NCBI GenBank assembly: GCA_038533575.1
Contig: JBCAYL010000001.1
Location: 338,226-402,225, forward strand
Reading direction: 5' to 3'
Source: Pseudomonadota bacterium
GTDB taxonomy: Bacteria; Pseudomonadota; Alphaproteobacteria; Rhodobacterales; Rhodobacteraceae
DNA length: 64,000 bases
Under the pieces are notes generated by a model. It was given only the letters and a program-made list of their open reading frames with translations, ran no database searches and was not told the origin of the DNA. Numbering within the stretch: the stretch's first letter is position 1; every line of letters begins with the position of its first letter. Shown piece by piece: positions 44,004 through 52,626 of this stretch. The position numbers and the translations under genes were made by a program.

Positions 44004-44960
44004 ATGGCTCGTCCCACCGCCCCCGTCCTGAGACCCTCCTTCCGCGACAGGCTCGCCGAGCGGATGGGCAGCGCGACGCCTTACATGTTCATCGCGCCCG
44101 CCGCACTTGTCATGATCATCGCGCTTTTCTACCCGATCCTCTTTATGGTCTGGGGCAGCTTCCGAGACTGGGACCCGAGCCAGAACATCTCCGAGACGGA
44201 GTTCGTGGGACTCGCCAACTACGCCAAGCTCCTCGTGGACCCGGCCTTTCACACGAGCTTCTGGGTGACGCTCGTCTTTGCCTTCACGGTCGTGGCGGTG
44301 GAGATGGTGCTCGGCGTCGGCCTCGCGCTTCTTCTTGATCGCAACATCCGCGGCATGTCGGTGCTGCGCACGATGTTCATCCTGCCGATGATGATCGCGC
44401 CCGTCGTGGTGGGCCTCGTCTGGCGCTACATGTTTCACCAGACCTATGGCACCTTCAACCGCGCGCTCGAGGCAGTGGGGCTGCCCGCGGTCAATTGGCT
44501 GGGGCAGAACCCGCTTCTGAGCGTCATCATCGCCGATATTTGGCAGTGGACGCCCTTCATCTTCATCCTGTCCCTCGCGGCGCTGCAATCGCTGCCGCGT
44601 TCGGCGCTCGAGGCCGCGCGCATCGACGGCGCCACGGGCTGGCAGCAGGTCATCCACATCAAGCTGCCGCTCATGATGCCGGTGCTGATCGTGACGATGC
44701 TCTTGCGCCTCATCGATGCCTTCAAGGTGCTCGAGGTGATCCTCGTCCTTACCGGGGGTGGCCCTGGCCTCTCGACGGAGATCCTCGCATTGCGCATCGC
44801 CCGCACCGCCCGCGAGTTCCGCGAGCTGGGGGAGGCCGCAGCCATGTCGAACTACCTCCTCATGCTCCTCATGGTGCTCACGCTCGGCATGTTCGCCTTC
44901 ACCCGCTGGCAGGAGGCGCGCGCCCGCCGCCTGCGCTTTGCCGCCGAGGAGGAGGGCTGA
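44004..44960 (+). CDS. Carbohydrate ABC transporter permease (MalF/UgpA type)
   Basis: A 318-residue inner-membrane permease with six helices. The helices start at MFIAPAALVMIIALFYPILFMVWG, and the EAA loop that contacts the ATPase is ALEAARIDGATGWQQVIHIKLPLMMP. The periplasmic loop after helix 1 holds SFRDWDPSQNISETEFVGLANYAKLL, as is usual. The stop TGA overlaps the next permease's ATG (TGATG). Confidence 0.93.
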   Translation: MARPTAPVLRPSFRDRLAERMGSATPYMFIAPAALVMIIALFYPILFMVWGSFRDWDPSQNISETEFVGLANYAKLLVDPAFHTSFWVTLVFAFTVVAVEMVLGVGLALLLDRNIRGMSVLRTMFILPMMIAPVVVGLVWRYMFHQTYGTFNRALEAVGLPAVNWLGQNPLLSVIIADIWQWTPFIFILSLAALQSLPRSALEAARIDGATGWQQVIHIKLPLMMPVLIVTMLLRLIDAFKVLEVILVLTGGGPGLSTEILALRIARTAREFRELGEAAAMSNYLLMLLMVLTLGMFAFTRWQEARARRLRFAAEEEG

Positions 44961-45895
44961 TGGCCGACAACACCTACGACCGCCAGAACCCGGCCTATTA
45001 CGCGCTGATCTTCGTTTTGATCTTCATGTCGGTGGGGCCGGTGGTGCTGCTCCTCACGAACTCCCTCAAGCTCGATGTCGATATCACCAGCGGGGCAGGC
45101 GGCCTCCTTTTCATGCCCACCATCCAGAATTACGAGACCGCGCTCTGCGATATCCTCTGGTACGAGCCCGATCACCTGCGCTTCTGCCAGATCCGCTTCG
45201 GCGGGGCGTTCATCAACTCGCTCATCATCGGGCTCGTCTCCACGGTTCTCACGCTCGTCTTCGGTTGCATGGCCGCCTACGCGCTGGTGCGGTTCAAGTT
45301 CATGGGCCGCGACACGCTCTCGCTCTCGACGCTCGCCGTGCGGATGATCCCGCCCGCCGTGCTTCTCGTCCCGGTCTTCGGGCTATGGAACAACGCGTTC
45401 TGCCTCGACAATGATTATGGCCTCGGCATGTGGATCCGCGATACGTTCGGCGGGCGCGGCGATGTGTGCCTCGCGGGCACGCATTCGGGCATAATCCTGA
45501 TCTACGTCGCGATGAACCTGCCCTTCGTGATCTGGATACTGCAGAGCTTCATCGTGCAGGTCCCACGCTCCCTTGAGGAGGCCGCGCGGGTCGACGGGGC
45601 AGGGCCCTTCCAGACCTTCTTCATCGTAGTGCTCCCGCTCATCAAGCCGGGCCTCGCGGCGGCCTCGATCTTCACCTTCCGCATCGCGTGGAACGAATAC
45701 CTCCTCGCCTCCGCGCTTGCGGATCGGGACACGATGACCGTGCCGATCCTCATCGTGAACAACGCGAGCGAGTTCGACGGGCTGGGCACGATCTTTGCCA
45801 CGGGCATGCTGCTCGCGATCCCGCCCATCCTCTTCACGCTTTTCGCCTCGCGCCAGATCATCACCGGCATGACAGCGGGTGCCGTGAAGGGATGA
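44960..45895 (+). CDS. Carbohydrate ABC transporter permease (MalG/UgpE type) with Cys-containing periplasmic insertions
   Basis: A 311-residue permease. Helix 1 is YYALIFVLIFMSVGPVVLLLTNSL and the EAA loop is SLEEAARVDGAGPFQTFFIVVLPLIKPG. Two periplasmic loops are longer than in ordinary MalG-type proteins, and each has a cysteine pair: LCDILWYEPDHLRFCQIRFGG (about residues 64–84) and AFCLDNDYGLGMWIRDTFGGRGDVCLAG (about 151–178). These may form disulfides and help dock the binding protein. The stop overlaps the UPF0261 gene start as ATGA. Confidence 0.92.
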   Translation: MADNTYDRQNPAYYALIFVLIFMSVGPVVLLLTNSLKLDVDITSGAGGLLFMPTIQNYETALCDILWYEPDHLRFCQIRFGGAFINSLIIGLVSTVLTLVFGCMAAYALVRFKFMGRDTLSLSTLAVRMIPPAVLLVPVFGLWNNAFCLDNDYGLGMWIRDTFGGRGDVCLAGTHSGIILIYVAMNLPFVIWILQSFIVQVPRSLEEAARVDGAGPFQTFFIVVLPLIKPGLAAASIFTFRIAWNEYLLASALADRDTMTVPILIVNNASEFDGLGTIFATGMLLAIPPILFTLFASRQIITGMTAGAVKG

Positions 45896-47097
45896 AGCCG
45901 CCGCGCCTCATACCCGGTGAGGCGCCGCGCCCGGAGACGAGCAAGGCCCAGGTCCTCCTCCTCGCCACTTTCGCGACGAAGGAGGAGGAGCTGCGTTACT
46001 TCCAGGAGCGGCTCGATTTTCACGGGGTGACGTGGTCGGTCTTCGACATCTCGCTTTTTACCGAGGGCACTGTCCTCAGCGGCCCGGGAAAGCTCGAGGC
46101 GATGGACCGCGCCGTGGAAAAGGCCATCGCGGGGTTGACCCGCGCGCTGGAGGAGCCTGCCCACGCGGTCGTGGGCCTCGGCGGCGGCACGGGCGGCGAG
46201 ATCATCCTGCGCGCCATGCGCGCGCTCCCCATCACCTTTCCAAAGCTGCTCGTGACCACGCTGCCCTTCGACCCGCGCGTGGCCATCGCTGACAATTCCA
46301 TCGTCCTCGTGCCCACGCTCGTCGACATGTGCGGGCTTAACGCGACGCTCCGCGAGGTGCTCGAAAACGCCGCGGCCATGACGGCGGGGCTCTGCGCCAC
46401 CCGCCGCCGCGCGGCGGCCTGCGTCGCCAAGCCCTCGGTCGCCGTGACCGGGCTCGGTGCCACAGACGGGGCCGTGGCGCCCCTCGTCGCGCGCATCCGC
46501 GCCCACCGTCACGAGGCCACCGTCTTTCACGCCAACGGCTATGGCGGCGCGGCGTTTGCGCGGTTTGCCGAGCGGGGCGCGTTTCACACCATTATCGATC
46601 TCACCCCCCATGAACTCACCCGGATCAAGGTGAACGGCGCCCATGTGGACATGCCCAAGCGGTTCAGTGCGGGGGGCGATGTCCCGCGCGTGACGCTGCC
46701 GGGCGCGCTCAATTTCGTGGGCCTCGGGGAAAAGCGCCTTGTGCCGCCGCGCTATCTCGAGCGGCCGCATTACGAGCATTCGGGCATGTTCACCCATGCC
46801 CAGCTCACCCATGGCGAGATGTACGAAGTGGCCACCGCGCTCGCGAAATCGCTGAGCGCGCTTTCCGCGCCGCAGACGCTCATCGTGCCCATGGGTGGCT
46901 TTTCGCACCATGATCGCCCGGGCGGGGCCATCGAAGACGCCGAGCTTCGCGAGACCTTCCTCAGCGCGGTGAAGGCCAAGCTTTCGCCGCAGGTCACGCT
47001 CAAAGTCATGAAAGAGCACATCTTTGCGCCCGCGGTGACGGACGCTATCTGCGCCGCCCTTCCCCAGACCTTCGCCAAGGACCCGACCCATGTTTGA
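45892..47097 (+). CDS. UPF0261 (Tm-1-like ATP-binding) protein
   Basis: A 401-residue cytosolic protein of the UPF0261 family, related to the N-terminal ATP-binding domain of the tomato virus-resistance protein Tm-1. Blocks: VLLLATFATKEEELRYFQERLDFHGV, HAVVGLGGGTGGEIILRAMRALPITFPKLLVTT, VPTLVDMCGLNATLREVLENAAAM, VAVTGLGATDGAVAPL, VFHANGYGGAAFARF and LIVPMGGFSHHDRPGG. The biochemical role of bacterial members is unsettled. In many genomes the partner is a TIM-barrel Tm-1 domain gene; here the next gene, overlapping by 8 bp, is a class II aldolase family gene, and a sugar permease is upstream. Confidence 0.9.
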   Translation: MKPPRLIPGEAPRPETSKAQVLLLATFATKEEELRYFQERLDFHGVTWSVFDISLFTEGTVLSGPGKLEAMDRAVEKAIAGLTRALEEPAHAVVGLGGGTGGEIILRAMRALPITFPKLLVTTLPFDPRVAIADNSIVLVPTLVDMCGLNATLREVLENAAAMTAGLCATRRRAAACVAKPSVAVTGLGATDGAVAPLVARIRAHRHEATVFHANGYGGAAFARFAERGAFHTIIDLTPHELTRIKVNGAHVDMPKRFSAGGDVPRVTLPGALNFVGLGEKRLVPPRYLERPHYEHSGMFTHAQLTHGEMYEVATALAKSLSALSAPQTLIVPMGGFSHHDRPGGAIEDAELRETFLSAVKAKLSPQVTLKVMKEHIFAPAVTDAICAALPQTFAKDPTHV

Positions 47098-47761
47098 CGC
47101 CGCCGATCTCACCGAAAAGAAAGACGCGCTCATCGCCTCTGCGCGGCGATGCTTCGACCTCGGATTGCAGACCAATGCGGGCGGCAATCTCTCGATCCGG
47201 CTGGCCTCGCGCGACTCCATCGTCATCAAGCCCTCGGGCGTGGGTTTTGCCGAGTGCACGCGCGACAACCTTCAGGTCGTGCATCTCGACGGCACCATTG
47301 AGCCTTCGGATCTCAAGCCGTCGAAGGACCTCGATTTTCACCTCGACCTCTACCGCATCCGCGACGACATCAACGCCATCGTCCATTGCCACAGCCCCTG
47401 GGCCACAGGCTATGCCAGCGCGGGGATCGAGATCCCTTGCCTCACGGTCCAGACCATCGAGAAGATCGGGCGCATGCCGCTCATCCCGCTGTCGCCCAAT
47501 GGCGGGCCGCAGACCGAGGTGGAGATCAGCCCGGTCTTCAAGGATCCGAGCATCCGCGCCGCCGTCCTCGCCAATCACGGCACCATCGGCGTCGGCAAGA
47601 CCCTCATGGCCGCGCAATACCTTGCCGAGATCATCGAGGAGACCGCGCAGATCGCCTATGTCCGCGACACGCTCCTGGCGAGCCATGGGAAGACGACGGC
47701 GGACCTGCCGAGTTATGGCACCGCCGCGGAGGCGCGCTCGGCCCTGGCGAATTCTGCCTGA
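47090..47761 (+). CDS. Class II aldolase/epimerase-family protein (FucA/AraD-like)
   Basis: A 223-residue zinc enzyme. Phosphate loop TNAGGNLSIRLASRDSIVIKPSGVGF, catalytic-acid region LKPSKDLDFHLDLYR, zinc histidines in IVHCHSPWATGYA, and VLANHGTIGVGKTLMAAQYLAEIIEETAQI. At the position that is glutamate in fuculose- and rhamnulose-phosphate aldolases this protein has an aspartate (about D80), as in L-ribulose-5-phosphate 4-epimerase. Aldolase or epimerase therefore cannot be told apart from sequence alone. Last gene of the importer operon, overlapping UPF0261 by 8 bp. Confidence 0.87.
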   Translation: MFDAADLTEKKDALIASARRCFDLGLQTNAGGNLSIRLASRDSIVIKPSGVGFAECTRDNLQVVHLDGTIEPSDLKPSKDLDFHLDLYRIRDDINAIVHCHSPWATGYASAGIEIPCLTVQTIEKIGRMPLIPLSPNGGPQTEVEISPVFKDPSIRAAVLANHGTIGVGKTLMAAQYLAEIIEETAQIAYVRDTLLASHGKTTADLPSYGTAAEARSALANSA

Positions 47762-47806
47762 CATCGTCTCGCGGCTTCGCCCGGGCCGCGGCAGGGGACG
47801 CAAGCG

Positions 47807-48853
47807 CTAGATGCTCTGTCCGTTTTCGTCGAAGAAGGTCAGCCGCTCTTCATCGAAGACGAGGCCCACCGTCTCTCCCGCGGAGAGCCCGGTATCCCCT
47901 GTCGTTCGCACTGTGATCTGGCCGAGTTCACCGCAATCGACGACGAGGAAGCTGTCCGCGCCGAGATATTCCACGAGTTCGATCGTCCCATCGCATTGGC
48001 CCTCGCCCGCCGCGCCGAGGCGGATGTGTTCCGGCCGGATCCCCAGCTGCGCGGCGGCGCGATCCCCCGGATACGCGCCGCCCCGCGCCCCTGCGAGGCG
48101 GTAGCTGCCGGAGCCCGTCTCGCAAGGAAGGATGTTCATCTTGGGGCTGCCGATGAACTGGGCCACGAAGAGGTTCGCCGGACGCTCGTAGAGCTCGCGC
48201 GGAGTGCCGACCTGCGCGATCTTGCCGAATTCGAGCACCACGATCCGATCCGCCAGCGTCATCGCCTCGACCTGGTCATGCGTCACGTAGATCATCGTCG
48301 CCCCGAGCCGCTGGTGCAGCTTGGCGATCTCGTAGCGCATCTCCACGCGCAGCGCGGCATCGAGATTGGAGAGCGGCTCATCGAAGAGAAACGCCGTGGG
48401 CGCCCGCACGATGCAGCGCCCGATGGCCACGCGTTGCCGCTGCCCGCCCGAGAGATCCTTCGGGCGCCGGTCGAGGTAATCGTTGAGCTTGAGGACGTCG
48501 GCGGCCTCGCCAACTTTGCGGGCGATCTCTTCCTTGGGCGCGCCCGCGGTCCTGAGCGGAAATCCCATGTTCTCGCGGACCGTCATGTGCGGGTAGAGGG
48601 CGTAGGACTGGAAGACCATGGCGAGCCCCCGCTTCGAGGGCGGCTCCGCCGTCGCGTTGCGGCCATCGACGGTGAGCGTGCCGCGGCTGATATCCTCGAG
48701 GCCCCCGATCATGCGCAGGAGAGTGGACTTCCCGCATCCCGAGGGACCCACGAACACCACGAATTCGCCGTCGCGGATGGTGAGATCCACGCCCTTGATG
48801 ACCTGGGCCTCACCGAACCATTTCTCGACCGTCTCGAGTGAAATCGCGCCCAT
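47807..48853 (-). CDS. Carbohydrate ABC transporter ATPase (MalK/UgpC type), second system
   Basis: A 348-residue ATPase with Walker [20 protein letters not shown]-loop [12 protein letters not shown], signature [15 protein letters not shown], Walker [18 protein letters not shown], and H-loop [16 protein letters not shown]. The C-terminal regulatory domain contains [12 protein letters not shown]. It is the last gene of a five-gene minus-strand operon with a binding protein, two permeases and a GH63-like glycosidase, and starts 3 bp after the glycosidase stop. Convergent with the class II aldolase gene. Confidence 0.95.
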   Translation of the reverse strand: MGAISLETVEKWFGEAQVIKGVDLTIRDGEFVVFVGPSGCGKSTLLRMIGGLEDISRGTLTVDGRNATAEPPSKRGLAMVFQSYALYPHMTVRENMGFPLRTAGAPKEEIARKVGEAADVLKLNDYLDRRPKDLSGGQRQRVAIGRCIVRAPTAFLFDEPLSNLDAALRVEMRYEIAKLHQRLGATMIYVTHDQVEAMTLADRIVVLEFGKIAQVGTPRELYERPANLFVAQFIGSPKMNILPCETGSGSYRLAGARGGAYPGDRAAAQLGIRPEHIRLGAAGEGQCDGTIELVEYLGADSFLVVDCGELGQITVRTTGDTGLSAGETVGLVFDEERLTFFDENGQSI

Positions 48854-48856
48854 GAC

Positions 48857-50101
48857 CTAGCTCCGTTTGGCCGTCGGGCTGGCCCACGCCAGCCAGATCG
48901 CAGCCGTCCATGTAAAATGATCGCCGCCGCAGGGGGTGGCATCCATGGGGTCGAAATACTCGAAAAAGCCCCCCGCTGTGATGAGATCCACCGTCTCCTG
49001 GCGCAGGCGCTCCTCCTCCGCGTGCCGGCCCATATCGGCAAAGCCCATCGCGATGAGGGAATTGACGACAGGCCATGTCGGCCCCCGCCAGTAGCGGCGC
49101 GGGTTGAAGTTCCCCGCCGCGGGATCGTTCGAGGGGATGCCGAAGCGCACGCCATCCCACACCGCCTTGAGCCGCACCTCCATCTCGGGGCGCTCGACGC
49201 CGGCGAGCCAGGCCAGGAATGCGCCGGAGCCGAGGCATCCGGCAAACGCGCCGGTGCGGAGGTCGCGCGCGTCATAGGCCTCGATCTCCGAGTTCCAGAT
49301 GGTGGGGAGGGCCGCCACCATCTCATCGGCCCAGGCGTCGAGTTCGCCGGGATCCTCGCTCAGGATGCGCGCGATCTCCGCCAGGTCGCGATGCGCGCGG
49401 ATGAGGATGAAGGTCATGGCGGGGTCGGCCATGAGGAACGGGCCGTTCTTCACGATCTCCCCCTGGTCCCAGTCGCAGGCGCGCCCGAATTGCAGGATCG
49501 CGAGGTAGCGGTCGTAATCCTCCTTCGAAGGCCGCATGGAGGCATCGACATGGCCGGTATCGCGGCGTCTGTAGTCGCCCACGCCCGAGCCGTCGACGTT
49601 GGCCATGCCCGGATCCCAGTCGGCGCAGTTGTCGCGGCCGGATTCCCAAGGATGCGTCACCGCGGCCACGCCCGACGGGCAGCGGTGGGCGCGCCACCAG
49701 CGATGGGAGGCCAAGAGCTTGGGCCAGAGGGCCCGCAGCCGCGCCTCCCCCGCGCCGGGATCGGCTTCGTAGATCTTGCGCGCGAGGATCGCCGCCACTG
49801 GCGGCTGGCTGATGCCGGAAGTGGCGGGCTCCCGGTGGGTGCCCCAGACATCCGGGCCGGGGAAGTATCCCGGATCGGGCTTCCAGAAGACGATATGGGG
49901 CACCATGCCGGTCTCCCATTGCGCCGAGAAAAGCTTTTCGAGCTCGGTCCATGCCCGCTCGATATCGAAGGTCGCAAAGCCCCAGGCAGCGAAGGCGCTG
50001 TCCCAGTTCCATTGGTAGGGGTAAAGGCCCCGCGTCGGGATCGTGTAGCCGCCGCGGTCGTTTTCCCTGAGTATGGTGCGGGCCTGTTCGTCGAGATCCA
50101 T
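48857..50101 (-). CDS. GH63-like glycoside hydrolase (mannosyl/glucosylglycerate hydrolase-type)
   Basis: A 414-residue (alpha/alpha)6-barrel glycosidase without a signal peptide, so cytosolic. Family features: YPYQWNWDSAFAAWGF, HIVFWKPDPGYFPGPDVWG, PWESGRDNCADWDPGM with the probable general-acid aspartate (about D157), NFNPRRYWRGPTWPVVNSLIAMGF, and GGFFEYFDP with the probable base glutamate (about E381). It resembles GH63 members that hydrolyse glucosylglycerate or mannosylglycerate, though trehalose-like substrates cannot be excluded. Encoded inside a sugar-importer operon, it should cleave the imported glycoside. Confidence 0.82.
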   Translation of the reverse strand: MDLDEQARTILRENDRGGYTIPTRGLYPYQWNWDSAFAAWGFATFDIERAWTELEKLFSAQWETGMVPHIVFWKPDPGYFPGPDVWGTHREPATSGISQPPVAAILARKIYEADPGAGEARLRALWPKLLASHRWWRAHRCPSGVAAVTHPWESGRDNCADWDPGMANVDGSGVGDYRRRDTGHVDASMRPSKEDYDRYLAILQFGRACDWDQGEIVKNGPFLMADPAMTFILIRAHRDLAEIARILSEDPGELDAWADEMVAALPTIWNSEIEAYDARDLRTGAFAGCLGSGAFLAWLAGVERPEMEVRLKAVWDGVRFGIPSNDPAAGNFNPRRYWRGPTWPVVNSLIAMGFADMGRHAEEERLRQETVDLITAGGFFEYFDPMDATPCGGDHFTWTAAIWLAWASPTAKRS

Positions 50102-50105
50102 GGCT

Positions 50106-51314
50106 TTATCCTTTCACGCCGCCGGCGGTCATGCCCTTGGTGAGGAACCGCTCGAGTCCCAGGAAGATCGCCATGATCGGGACGGTGGCGATGACCGAGC
50201 CCGCCATCAGGTGCTGGCGCGGAATTTCCGAGGAATTGAGGCTCGCGATGCCGCGCGTGAGCGTGAACTTGGACGGGTCGTCGAGCAGCATGAAGGCCAG
50301 CAGGAACTCGTTCCACGCGATCATAAAGACATAGAGCGCCACCGAGGCCAGCGCGGGGAGCGAGAGCGGCAGCGTGATCTTCCAGATCACCTGCAGGCGG
50401 TTGAGCCCGTCCATGAGCCCGGCTTCCTCGATCTCGTGGGGCAGGTCGCGGAAATAGCCCTGCAGCATGTAGAGGGCCACGGGGATCGTCGTGACCGGGT
50501 AGATGAGGACGATGCCGATGATCGTGTTGCGCAGCCCGGTCATGGAAAAGGCGATGTAGATCGGTAAGGCGAGCACGATCATCGGCACCATGTAGATCAG
50601 CAGGATCGACCGGGACATGATCGCCTGCCCATTGAAGCGCAGCCGCGCGATGGCATAGGCGCCGGGGATCGAGAAGAGCAGCGTGATCAGCACCGTCAGC
50701 ACCGAGACATAGAACGAGGTCCAGAGGTAGCTGCCAAAGTTGAACTGGGTGAGCAGCTCGCGGTAGCTCCGGAAGAGCTCCCAGCCGAGGCTGAGGTCGA
50801 TTGAGAAATCAAGAGGGTTTTGAATGAGTTCCGACTGGTTCTTCAAGCTCGTCATGACCATTACGTAGAAGGGGATCAGCACGATCGCGACAAAGAAGAT
50901 GTAGCCCGAGCCGGTGAGGAACCGCAGCACCGCGGCCTCGAATTCGTGCCGTGTGAGCGCGCCGCGGGGCATGTCCCCGATGATGCTCACCATGGTGCGC
51001 GCGAAGACGATGCCCAGAAGAGCGCCGCCCATGAGCGCGGGCACGAACGGGGCCTCGGCGACCATGGGCCCGAGCCCCCCGAGGATGGCCGCCACGACCG
51101 CAGCGGCGCCGATCCAGGATCCCGGCCCCCGGAGAAGCCCCTGCAGCACACCGAGGCCGAGCACCGCGCCCCAGACGAGCGACAGGAGGATCGACGGGCG
51201 GAAAGCCTCTCCGGTGGTGAATGACATCGCCACCGCCACCGTCGTCGACAGGATGACCATCCAGAGCGCGCCCAGGATCGGCGCAGAGACGAGGCCGTGA
51301 TGGAACGCCCTCAC
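50106..51314 (-). CDS. Carbohydrate ABC transporter permease (MalG/AglG type) with N-terminal membrane extension
   Basis: A 402-residue permease, about 110 residues longer than MalG. The C-terminal 280 residues are standard: GYIFFVAIVLIPFYVMVMTSLK, SLYLIY-like helices, and the EAA loop EIEEAGLMDGLNRLQVIWKITLPLSLP. The N-terminal extension (about 1–115) adds three or four hydrophobic helices (VSAPILGALWMVILSTTVAVAMSF, ILLSLVWGAVLGLGVLQGLL, WIGAAAVVAAILGGLG). I place the start at GTG 51314 (VRAFHHGLVSAP), overlapping the upstream permease stop as GTGA. AglG-like transporters of alpha-glucosides are of similar length. Confidence 0.88.
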   Translation of the reverse strand: MRAFHHGLVSAPILGALWMVILSTTVAVAMSFTTGEAFRPSILLSLVWGAVLGLGVLQGLLRGPGSWIGAAAVVAAILGGLGPMVAEAPFVPALMGGALLGIVFARTMVSIIGDMPRGALTRHEFEAAVLRFLTGSGYIFFVAIVLIPFYVMVMTSLKNQSELIQNPLDFSIDLSLGWELFRSYRELLTQFNFGSYLWTSFYVSVLTVLITLLFSIPGAYAIARLRFNGQAIMSRSILLIYMVPMIVLALPIYIAFSMTGLRNTIIGIVLIYPVTTIPVALYMLQGYFRDLPHEIEEAGLMDGLNRLQVIWKITLPLSLPALASVALYVFMIAWNEFLLAFMLLDDPSKFTLTRGIASLNSSEIPRQHLMAGSVIATVPIMAIFLGLERFLTKGMTAGGVKG

Positions 51315-52552
51315 AGCCCTTCCTCCCGGCTCAGGAACCGAAAGAAGACGAAGCTGAAGATGATGAGGCAGCCGAAGATGACCACGGCCACCGCCGCGCC
51401 CGCACCGATATTCGAAATCGCGAAGGCCTGCTCGTAGACGTTCACGGTGAGCGTCCGGGTGCCGGCGTTGCCGCCGGTCAAAAGGAAGATGTCGTCGAAC
51501 TTGTTGAAGGTCCAGATGAAGCGCAGCAGGAACAGGACCGACAGGATGCCCATCAATTGCGGGATCGAGAGAAACCAGAACTGCTGGAACGGGCTCGCGC
51601 CATCCATCTGGGCCGCCTCGTACATGTCTTCCGGGATCGACTGCATCCGCGCGAGGATGAAGAGGAAGCAGAGCGGGAAGTAGCCCCACATGGCAAAGAC
51701 CGTCACCATGATCAGCGCGAAGGGGCGCTGGCCGAAGAAATTGATGCTGCTTTCGGTGACCCCCATCTGGATCAGGAGCGCGTTCACGCTGCCCGAGAAG
51801 GGATCGAAGAGGATGATCCACGTGAATGCGACCGCGATGATCGGTGCCACGTAGGGAAAGAGGAAGAGCCCCCGGAGGATGCCCTGTCCTTTGAACTGCC
51901 GGTCGAGGAGCAGCGCCGCTAAGAGCCCGAGGACGATCGCGCCGATGGTCCCGAAGAGGGTGTAGAAGAGCGTGACCCCCAGCACGCCCCAGAATTCATC
52001 CCCGTCGAAGACATCGGTGAAGTTCTCGGTCGTGAAGGTCGTGTTGAAGAGGATGTTGTCGGCGGTCCCGGAGACCTCCGGCTCGCTGCCCTCGGCGGCG
52101 TCCTCGGCAGCGTCGGCGTCGGGGGCCGAGACCGGGATGATGAGCCGCTCGTTATAGCCGCCCTCCATGGTCTCGAGGCGGCAGGTGATGACGCGCTCGG
52201 CGATCGCGCATTCGGGCGGCAGGTCCCCGGCGATCTCGATGCCCTCGGGCAGGGTGTCCGTGAGCACCACGTCGGTGATGACGTCGTCCTGGCTCGAGTT
52301 GCGCAGCCGGTATTCGATCCGCATGTCCGCGCCGTTCCCGCGGAGCGCCTCGCGCACCACCGGCGCGGTTGGTCTGAGATCGGAGAGGCCCACCGGCTTC
52401 ACGCTGATCCAGAAGATCGCGAGGAGCGGAAGGATCACGACGAGTGAAACGCTGATCAGCGTGGGCGCGAGGAGCCCATAAGCAAGGCGCGCCTCGCGCT
52501 TGGCAAGCTGTGTGCGCCCTTTCGGCGGTGCGGGTGATGTTGCGGCTTTCAT
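51311..52552 (-). CDS. Carbohydrate ABC transporter permease (MalF type) with a DUF11-like periplasmic insertion
   Basis: A 413-residue permease. Helix 1 is LAYGLLAPTLISVSLVVILPLLAIFWIS (about 23–50) and the next helix begins near 190. The 140-residue loop between them would be periplasmic. Its first part (about 73–145) reads IEYRLRNSSQDDVITDVVLTDTLPEGIEIAG, CAIAERVITCRLETMEGGY and LIIPVSA, the pattern of DUF11-type Ig-like repeats, with two cysteines that could pair. An acidic linker (DADAAEDAAEGSEPE) follows. The rest is a normal permease with EAA loop MYEAAQMDGASPFQQFWFLSIPQLMG. First permease after the binding protein gene. Confidence 0.9.
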   Translation of the reverse strand: MKAATSPAPPKGRTQLAKREARLAYGLLAPTLISVSLVVILPLLAIFWISVKPVGLSDLRPTAPVVREALRGNGADMRIEYRLRNSSQDDVITDVVLTDTLPEGIEIAGDLPPECAIAERVITCRLETMEGGYNERLIIPVSAPDADAAEDAAEGSEPEVSGTADNILFNTTFTTENFTDVFDGDEFWGVLGVTLFYTLFGTIGAIVLGLLAALLLDRQFKGQGILRGLFLFPYVAPIIAVAFTWIILFDPFSGSVNALLIQMGVTESSINFFGQRPFALIMVTVFAMWGYFPLCFLFILARMQSIPEDMYEAAQMDGASPFQQFWFLSIPQLMGILSVLFLLRFIWTFNKFDDIFLLTGGNAGTRTLTVNVYEQAFAISNIGAGAAVAVVIFGCLIIFSFVFFRFLSREEGL

Positions 52553-52585
52553 GGGGTGCCGCCCTTTTCACAGCGAAGGATGGTA

Positions 52586-52610
52586 CCCGGGCGCCCATCG
52601 AGCGCCCGGG
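52586..52610 (-). other. mRNA hairpin between binding-protein and permease genes (second system)
   Basis: A perfect 9-bp stem, CCCGGGCGC (52586–52594) with GCGCCCGGG (52602–52610), in the gap after the binding-protein gene. As in the first importer, this placement fits differential expression of the binding protein. Confidence 0.6.
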
Positions 52611-52626
52611 CCATTCCGGGAAGGGG

